From contig OZ231127.1 in NCBI GenBank assembly GCA_965153355.1, forward strand, positions 74,586,001 through 74,650,000: a DNA stretch of 64,000 bases. The letters are read 5' to 3'. This document shows positions 58,194 through 64,000 of this stretch, piece by piece (position 1 is the stretch's first letter; each line of letters begins with the position of its first letter). Source of the DNA: Flaccisagitta enflata (taxonomy: Eukaryota > Chaetognatha > Sagittoidea > Aphragmophora). Made by a program: the position numbers and the translations under genes. The notes under the pieces were generated by a model. It ran no database searches. It was not told the DNA's origin and saw nothing but the letters and a program-made list of their open reading frames with translations.

Positions 58194-61100
58194 TTAACGC
58201 TTTCTGGTTCTTGAATGAGAGTCATCTCTCTTACGCTTATCTTGTCTCTCTCTCTTTCTGGCCTCACGTTCGGCGTCGACCTTATCGGCGTCGTTAAGTC
58301 CAAGAACCTTCATACAAAAGCGGAAGACGACTGAAACGTCGATGTCTCGATGATGAACGGCGTTGGGGGATGGAGTGGAGAATACCGCGTAGTTGCGGCC
58401 AATGCGGCAATGGGCACCGCCCGTCAAATATTTCGCGAAGGAAGCGATCGTCGGGTTGACATCAGGAAGGGGCTCCGACAGCTTCATCGCATCCTTGAGA
58501 TTCGTCGGGGACCAGTCAAATTCGTTGCGTAGAAACGCCGTCGTCACTTCTTCGTTGAAGACAAAGAATTGAGTAGTAGAGGCGACGCCTTTGAGGATGG
58601 CGGCGATTTTCTCTCGCTGCCTACGTGCGTGATGACGAGAATAGTGGAAGGTCCACCGCAGGAAACGGAATGAGAGAAGTTGCCCGGAAGTTCCACCGTT
58701 GTGGAGAACGACGGCAACGGCGGACTCCTTCGTACATTTTTCAAACTCGATCGTCGCGCAGTCGTCGTTAAGGAATGTATTCCGGTTACTCGCCAAACGG
58801 TGCAATTTATCGTTGAAAGGCAACCTACACTTCGGTACAAAGGTATTTGCCTGCGGGTTTGGCGTGAAAGTCATTCCACGAACTTCGGCGATGTAACCAC
58901 TGATCGGGTTGGATAACTCTTTTAAATAATTCACGCAGCACTCGAACTTTTCTTTATCATTCTCGGCGCGGACGAGGCAGATCTGATAAAAGTCGGGAAT
59001 CTCCGTTTCGCCTTTTTTGTAGGCCTCAAACTCAACTTCGATGGAAGCGCGGAGGAAGACAAATCGGGCCTCGTCGGGGATTGGCGAATTAATTTTCTCG
59101 CAGACGGATTTGATGAAGTCGCGGACACGAGACTCTTTCCACATTCCTTCTACGATTTCCGCCGGGTAATTTTTTCGGAAGATATCGATTGTGCGCATCT
59201 TTTCTACAATAACCGACGGGTTTCGCGAATTTGTAGCAAGGAAACGGATTACATTTAGCACAGAACCCAAATTACCGTCGTCGGGCAGATTCGTAGCTGC
59301 TTTCTCGAGCGTCGTCGGGCTGTGCTGATCGCAGAAGAAATCGTCGAGAAGTAGGAAGGGGGAGATGCCACTGTAGAACTCCAATTTAGTGATGACGTTG
59401 AGGCGGCTTCTCCCAAGTAAGTTGTTGTTGAGGACGAGGAGGACGAAGCTGCGCGACTCTTCTTCCAACAGGGAAACCATCGTTTTGGCGAGGACAAATC
59501 GTTGCTTCTTTCCCTCACATCGGTTGAAGGCCGTCAAAATGTGGAAGAAGCGCCATTTGGACGCGGGATTCGTCGGCGCTTTTGCTTCTCTGAGCATCTC
59601 GTAATAGTCATCTTCCTTGGCATGATGAAGCTCCTGAGCCGTACGGTAGACCCAAGGATCCGTTTCACTCTGGGGTACCACCTGCCTTCTGCTTTGTCCG
59701 ACGGAACCGTTAGGCTGTTGTGCCGAGGGCCGCGAAACTGCTTCTGTCGGAGGAGGAGAGGGGGGAGAGAAAGCAGGAAGAGGCTCGGAGGAAGAAGGAA
59801 GAATTGGATCAGAGGTAGAAACTGATGGGGGTGTGGGGGTGGAGGCAAAATTGGCGGCATTATCATCTGGAATGATTGAGGATGCAGAATTTGTTATACG
59901 TGGCGAGGGTGGCAGTGTTGTTGCGGGGGGGCTAGACTGGGGGGGAGGAAGAGCAAGGGTTTGAGTAGACTGACGGGGAGGAGAGATGGGATAATTCACA
60001 AGAGGTTGCTGATTGATATGTTGTGAATTTGAAGGATGATTGGCATGTGATTGAGGCGGTTGAATGTTCATGCTCATTAAATTTGGGGGATAACGATTAG
60101 TTGCACATACTGTTGAGGAAGAAATTTGTACTGATGTGGAAGAGGAAGAGCGACCGAGATTTGGTGCTGAAACCGATGAAATAACAACAGCATCATCTCT
60201 TTGCACAACATATCCCGAATTTGTTTGTGCACCAACGACTCTTGTAATTTCAGTCACCTGAATTGCTTGACAACTTTGACTTTTTCTTACTTTTCGTTTG
60301 AAACATTTGTCTTCATCATCTGTGTCTGAGTCATCAAATTGCTTACCGGCGCGAGGTGAGTCAAGAACTTCCACTTCTTCCCATTTCGATTTTGGTGCTG
60401 AGGCGCCGGTTGCTCCTTCTACGTCGTCATCGGCGACGTCAACAAGATCAATTTCTGGCTCCACCATTTCCACATCTTCTTCCACTGTCTCCTCAGTAGC
60501 CTCAGTACGAGACTCCTGAGGAGGGACCGGTGACGCTGGGCAGATTGGCGGTGGGTCAAAAACACGGAGACGACCAGGCTCGACACGACGATATTCTGTT
60601 GGGGGATCAATTTTGTTGTTTTTGCGAGCGTTTTTCAATATACGACGGATTCGAGATTTGAGGGCTGAGGTGGTGAGCATACGTCGTTGTGCGGCGGCGA
60701 CTTTAACTTGAAGGTCTCTTCTTACGTCACACAAGTTTTTCAAAATTTCACACTGGTCAGCTGATAAGTTTTTAAACAATTCGGACGCCTCGTTGTACGG
60801 TCTTCCACCCATTTTGGCGTAGGCCCTAAGAACTTCTTCAAACGAATAATTCTCGAGATATTCCTTCTCACCGAGTATGGTCGCAAGGGCGTTGTGGGGG
60901 ATGCCGAGGTAATCGCAGAATTTTTCGATTTCATCTAATGGACGCGCGACGTCGAGTCCGGCGTACATCAAATTTTTAAATGGAATGATACCTTTCTTTT
61001 CACCGAAATCCGCCATGTGGTTGCGGTGATGGCTGCTTTTATCGAAAATGAGTTCGGGGGTAAGAAGTTGGACGAATTCTTTCAAAGAAATTTCATCGAA

Positions 61101-61955
61101 AAGGGCGTTGACCCGGCTCGTTTGGTCAAGCCAGATTTCCATCGAACCGTCGTCGCGGACAAGAGCTTCAGCGAATAAATACGCGCGTTCCGTGTCGATG
61201 ACAAGTTGCTTTTCGTACTCTTCCTTTGGAATGTTGAACATTTTAGCGACTTTTGAGAAATCTTTGCCGACTTTCTTCCCGACTTTGATGAAATACGGGT
61301 TAAGAAGTACACGAGCCATGTCTATTGACACGCTTTTGCCGGCGTTTTTGTCGAGAACGCACATGGGTTCGCCGTCGGGTCGTTTTTGATCGGAGTGAAG
61401 TTGAATGACGTAGACAAACCGAGTGTTGTTTTCTTTTACCGCTAGTTGGCACGTGGACGGCTCGTCGTTGTAGTATTTTTCTTTCCCTTCGTCATCGAAC
61501 GTCATGAAGCGCAAACAACTTTTGTTCTGTGAAAGGCGATCGATATGATCTGCCATCGCAGAAACCTGTGCACCGTTTCTGACATGCGTAATTTCTTTCC
61601 TGTCAGCCCGGTCTAGGACGGCGCCGGGAGCACTCTTTTCACGATCCAACAGATATTTGTCTGTACAATCATCCTCTTTGGCTTTGGTGGAGGGGCCGTT
61701 GATTTTGGGCAGATCGTGGAATTCGACGTTGGGGATGACGAGGTCGTCGTCGATAGGGATGATGAGGGTGCCGTTGTCGTCTTCGTTGTCGTTGCGGTCG
61801 CGGCTTGTATCACATTCAAGAAGATCGCGATTTTTGTGCGGTGGTGACGATGGCGGCCTGAATCCGTCTCTTTCGTCACGCATTTGCATGAAAATTTGAT
61901 GATCCTTTACTTTGCGATTTTGCCGCTGACGGCTGCTTCTGCTTTGGCCGCTCAT
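58194..61955 (-). CDS. Intronless DEDDy 3'-5' exonuclease-like protein
   Basis: One uninterrupted 1253-codon frame, ATG in CAAAATGAG. I do not recognise the whole protein, but residues about 130-340 read as a WRN/EXD2/RNase D-type exonuclease. Exo I is FDDE (D154, E156). VYVIQLHSD follows as the usual IQL strand. Exo II is NPYFIKVGKKVGKDF (D232). LVIDTERAY comes next, then SLKEFVQLLTPELIFDK in the place of the family's SLxxLxxxxLGxxxxK helix. Exo III is MYAGLDVA (Y331, D335, exact Y-x3-D). All metal-binding residues are present, so 3'-5' nuclease activity is plausible. Residues 340-450 are helical and basic; 450-780 are disordered, acidic then Pro/Ser/Gln-rich; 790-1215 form a second folded region of unknown type; the C-terminus is a Lys/Arg tail suited to nuclear or nucleic-acid binding. 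There are no introns, unlike the SK gene. Confidence 0.8.
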   Translation of the reverse strand: MSGQSRSSRQRQNRKVKDHQIFMQMRDERDGFRPPSSPPHKNRDLLECDTSRDRNDNEDDNGTLIIPIDDDLVIPNVEFHDLPKINGPSTKAKEDDCTDKYLLDREKSAPGAVLDRADRKEITHVRNGAQVSAMADHIDRLSQNKSCLRFMTFDDEGKEKYYNDEPSTCQLAVKENNTRFVYVIQLHSDQKRPDGEPMCVLDKNAGKSVSIDMARVLLNPYFIKVGKKVGKDFSKVAKMFNIPKEEYEKQLVIDTERAYLFAEALVRDDGSMEIWLDQTSRVNALFDEISLKEFVQLLTPELIFDKSSHHRNHMADFGEKKGIIPFKNLMYAGLDVARPLDEIEKFCDYLGIPHNALATILGEKEYLENYSFEEVLRAYAKMGGRPYNEASELFKNLSADQCEILKNLCDVRRDLQVKVAAAQRRMLTTSALKSRIRRILKNARKNNKIDPPTEYRRVEPGRLRVFDPPPICPASPVPPQESRTEATEETVEEDVEMVEPEIDLVDVADDDVEGATGASAPKSKWEEVEVLDSPRAGKQFDDSDTDDEDKCFKRKVRKSQSCQAIQVTEITRVVGAQTNSGYVVQRDDAVVISSVSAPNLGRSSSSTSVQISSSTVCATNRYPPNLMSMNIQPPQSHANHPSNSQHINQQPLVNYPISPPRQSTQTLALPPPQSSPPATTLPPSPRITNSASSIIPDDNAANFASTPTPPSVSTSDPILPSSSEPLPAFSPPSPPPTEAVSRPSAQQPNGSVGQSRRQVVPQSETDPWVYRTAQELHHAKEDDYYEMLREAKAPTNPASKWRFFHILTAFNRCEGKKQRFVLAKTMVSLLEEESRSFVLLVLNNNLLGRSRLNVITKLEFYSGISPFLLLDDFFCDQHSPTTLEKAATNLPDDGNLGSVLNVIRFLATNSRNPSVIVEKMRTIDIFRKNYPAEIVEGMWKESRVRDFIKSVCEKINSPIPDEARFVFLRASIEVEFEAYKKGETEIPDFYQICLVRAENDKEKFECCVNYLKELSNPISGYIAEVRGMTFTPNPQANTFVPKCRLPFNDKLHRLASNRNTFLNDDCATIEFEKCTKESAVAVVLHNGGTSGQLLSFRFLRWTFHYSRHHARRQREKIAAILKGVASTTQFFVFNEEVTTAFLRNEFDWSPTNLKDAMKLSEPLPDVNPTIASFAKYLTGGAHCRIGRNYAVFSTPSPNAVHHRDIDVSVVFRFCMKVLGLNDADKVDAEREARKRERQDKRKRDDSHSRTRKR

Positions 61956-62642
61956 TTTGCGGCGGTGATGGTGATAGCGGCGGAGGCGGCGGCGTCGCCG
62001 TCGTCGTTGTTATCGTAATCGTCTTTTTTTTTCTTAATTTTTTTTTTCAAAAATAGAATAGGTTAGCGTTTCTTACCTTTATGAATTACCGACAGGGGAG
62101 GGAGAAAAGGGGTTGGGAGGAATTATCGAATTAACAACGGACAAAAAAAATCACCAGTGATAGAGCTGAATAAACTTTGAATTCGGATATTGCAGACGAC
62201 ATTAGATTCATTTCAAAAATTATTCACTTTGTATTCATTGACGTAAATTTTCAACTTCAAGTAAATCATCACTTCATTTCAGTCTATCAAATCACGTTTC
62301 ACTTTTCAAAAGGATTGTCCATGCACATTTTACAAGTTTGCCTCTTCTATTCAATACTATTCTACGAAAACTCCCAGGAATTGCGCCACTTTGCAGGATT
62401 CGCACAATGGTCAACCCAAAATCGCATTCTTGGCCTGAGCAAGGATGGAGTAAGTCATTAACGATTTTTCTGTTGGTGTTAGGTATTTACTACCAAATTT
62501 CGCAGAAAATAACAAATTTCAGTTCACTTTTTATTGTAAATTCATTCACTCGATTTCGTTGGCCAGTCCCATACATGCTCACATTCAAATTTGGTGAGTG
62601 AAACATGAGTATTTCTACTAATTCATTAGTAATGTCTTTCAC
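61956..62642. other. Region between exonuclease gene and next ORFs
   Basis: GC-rich trinucleotide leader (61956-62020, GGCGGCGACG words), A/T homopolymers (62024-62050), then AT-rich DNA. No promoter motif can be supported. Confidence 0.5.
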
Positions 62643-62778
62643 CTGTAGAATCGTCGTTGAAGATGCGCATCTTGATGTTTGTTGGTTCACCACTTCCATT
62701 GGAATAACAGGGATCACGTGATAAGGAACCACACTGCGGAACACAGGGCAGTTCTCCTGGACAGATGGGTATTGTGAG
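62643..62778 (-). CDS. Possible cysteine-rich exon
   Basis: A 136-bp stretch sits between a strong acceptor (TCCTCTCCCCCAG) and a donor (CAG then GTGAAAG). In one open frame it reads LTIPICPGELPCVPQCGSLS then RDPCYSNGSGEP and ends DDSTG, with four cysteines, which looks like an extracellular module. No family is recognised and no partner exon is identified, so it is only a candidate. Confidence 0.3.
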
Positions 62779-62948
62779 CTGGGGGAGAGGAGGAAGAGTA
62801 GGATGAGAAGGAAAAATGCGTGGGGATGGGTGAGGGGGGGGGAGAGAAAATCTGCAATGTTAATTGACATGTATTGGCGCAATTTCAATTTCTAGCTAGT
62901 TTTACAGGGGGAGGAGGGGAGAATTAGGAGTTAACTAAACCAGTTGAA

Positions 62949-64000
62949 CTAGCTATCATCCTTATTCTGGCTTTGGTTGGGAGTACTCGATTGCTGAGGT
63001 TGGATGTTGGCATCATCAGGGATGGAGTCGACACGGCCGGATTCGTTTTGGTTCCGGCGGTAGTAGGCAAATGGGTTAAGGCTAAGATTCCAAATGCTGC
63101 TCGATTCTGCAACTGTAGAGGGAGGAACATTAGACAAAACATTGATTTCATTGTTTGGCAGGTTTGACACAATTGGTTCATCAAAATTTTGCGGTTCAGC
63201 AATACGGTTGCGAATCAGATCATGAGACGAGAAATCACTCAACGGATTAGAAATATCAGATGGTTCACTCCAATCTTCGAGAGAAATATCGCGTTGGATG
63301 ATCTTCTTTCCCGTTGTGACGAGCTTGGACATGCTGCCTTGAAGACGTTCCTCTTGATCGCGCATTAACTTCTCCTGTCGTCGCGTTAGCACACCAATAT
63401 ACGTTTTCGGTTTGACCGCTTCACTTGCGCGCACTCTTGGACGATTTTTACCTTTGCCTTTGCCTTTACCATCGTCGTTTTGCTCGTCATCGTCGTCGTC
63501 GTCACCGCCCACGGAATGACCTGCGGAAGAATCTGTTACTCTTGGGACAAAAGCACCAGCAAATGGTATTGGCAGCGGGGGCAATGGCAACGATGAAGAT
63601 GTTGAAGCGTGATCGGCTTCTTCAATGGATGACATTTCGACGGGTGGTTGATGAACGTTGTCTGTCGATGAACCGGGCAGGATTTCGGATGATGACATCC
63701 CACACGTTGTGAGGGACAAAAGCTCCACTTGTCTGCGCATCCGACGCGGTTGCGGTTGAAACGCTTCATAATCGTCAAACACTTCCCCTTGTTCGAGAGG
63801 AGCAGCAGCCGTAACTGCGCACTCTGAAGGGACAGCTGTAGATGGCTGACCAGGATGGTCGGTCGGCTGGTCTTGAGTGACCTCGGCAGACGGTTGCGGT
63901 GGAGGTGGGATTTCTGGTAGGCCGGCTGGAGCATCTGTCGTAGGTGGATTGACGAGGTTCACCGTGATCTCTGATTCAGTCGGTGTACCAGATGAGGTTG
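62949..64000 (-). CDS. Large acidic low-complexity ORF, 5' end off window
   Basis: The frame is open from the right edge to a TAG at 62949 (about 350 codons); no start codon is assigned because it continues beyond 64000. It is Pro/Thr/Ser-rich near the edge (PPTTDAPAGLPEIPPPPQPS) and then has an Asp run and GKGKGKGKN. A more structured charged segment follows (VKPKTYIGVLTRRQEKLMRD QEERLQG) that may be a short coiled coil, then Asn/Ser/Gln-rich sequence. No signal peptide or membrane helix is visible and no domain is recognised. It is on the same strand as the exonuclease ORF 1 kb away and also lacks introns. It could be a host gene exon or part of an acquired segment. Confidence 0.55.
   Translation of the reverse strand, partial: TSSGTPTESEITVNLVNPPTTDAPAGLPEIPPPPQPSAEVTQDQPTDHPGQPSTAVPSECAVTAAAPLEQGEVFDDYEAFQPQPRRMRRQVELLSLTTCGMSSSEILPGSSTDNVHQPPVEMSSIEEADHASTSSSLPLPPLPIPFAGAFVPRVTDSSAGHSVGGDDDDDDEQNDDGKGKGKGKNRPRVRASEAVKPKTYIGVLTRRQEKLMRDQEERLQGSMSKLVTTGKKIIQRDISLEDWSEPSDISNPLSDFSSHDLIRNRIAEPQNFDEPIVSNLPNNEINVLSNVPPSTVAESSSIWNLSLNPFAYYRRNQNESGRVDSIPDDANIQPQQSSTPNQSQNKDDS

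Noticed and set aside
60700-61050. Death-domain fold in the exonuclease ORF (residues about 335-405)
   Set aside because: The helical pattern looked similar at first, but the segment follows directly on Exo III of the nuclease domain and is better read as its C-terminal helices.
58194-64000. Endogenous large DNA virus block
   Set aside because: No polymerase, capsid or other viral hallmark can be seen in either ORF, so the idea is kept only as a possibility in the findings.

Overview
ORGANISM. This is nuclear DNA from an animal. It holds a large gene split by GT-AG introns, a BEL/Pao LTR retrotransposon, many small inverted-repeat and tandem-repeat transposons, and an extreme density of simple sequence repeats ((GA)n, (CA)n, (GAAA)n, (GAGT)n, (GTT)n). 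The channel gene is clearly SK-type but divergent, and there is a short interstitial run of CCCTAA telomere-like repeats. I read it as an invertebrate of unresolved phylum; nothing here fixes the clade. LAYOUT. From position 1 to about 42.46 kb the minus strand carries most of one gene, a small-conductance calcium-activated potassium channel (SK/KCNN family). Nine exons can be placed: the N-terminal polyglutamine exon (41511-42458), S1 (34206-34668), S2 (31564-31669), S3 (13105-13315), S4 (8005-8185), S5 (5372-5480), pore (3946-4085), S6 (2185-2293) and the calmodulin-binding domain (24-221). All donor and acceptor phases agree from exon to exon, so the reading frame is unbroken. The 3' end lies beyond the left edge and the first 5' exon was not found. 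The introns hold nearly everything else. The S2-S3 intron contains a 12.0-kb BEL/Pao element (13545-25560) with 500-bp LTRs differing at four positions. Its polyprotein is split by a 4.43-kb foldback transposon (17574-22003) with an 8-bp target duplication, and that transposon itself contains at least three smaller elements. From 42.5 to 58 kb there are no convincing genes, only MITEs, microsatellites and copies of two recurring element families. One family (Helentron/HINE-like) ends in a GTCGCGT hairpin and has GGACCGAC-type central arrays. The other has inverted GGGCAGCGGCCCC arms around variable 20-23 bp minisatellites. From 58.2 to 62.0 kb the minus strand has an uninterrupted 1253-codon gene. 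Its N-terminal third carries all three motifs of a DEDDy 3'-5' exonuclease (WRN/EXD2/RNase D type); the rest is unfamiliar. It lacks introns and has A-rich flanks, so it may be a retrogene or captured gene. At 62.9-64.0 kb there is a second large minus-strand ORF, acidic and low in complexity, running off the right edge. HOW THE PARTS RELATE. The SK gene is the only recognisable host pathway gene (calcium-gated K+ efflux, after-hyperpolarisation). Its exons are conserved amid repeat-filled introns, with two decayed partial exon duplications and a duplicated splice donor showing ongoing local rearrangement. The nested transposons give a relative history: BEL into a GAGT microsatellite, the foldback element into BEL, then smaller elements into the foldback element. 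The exonuclease ORF is the most interesting uncharacterised gene.
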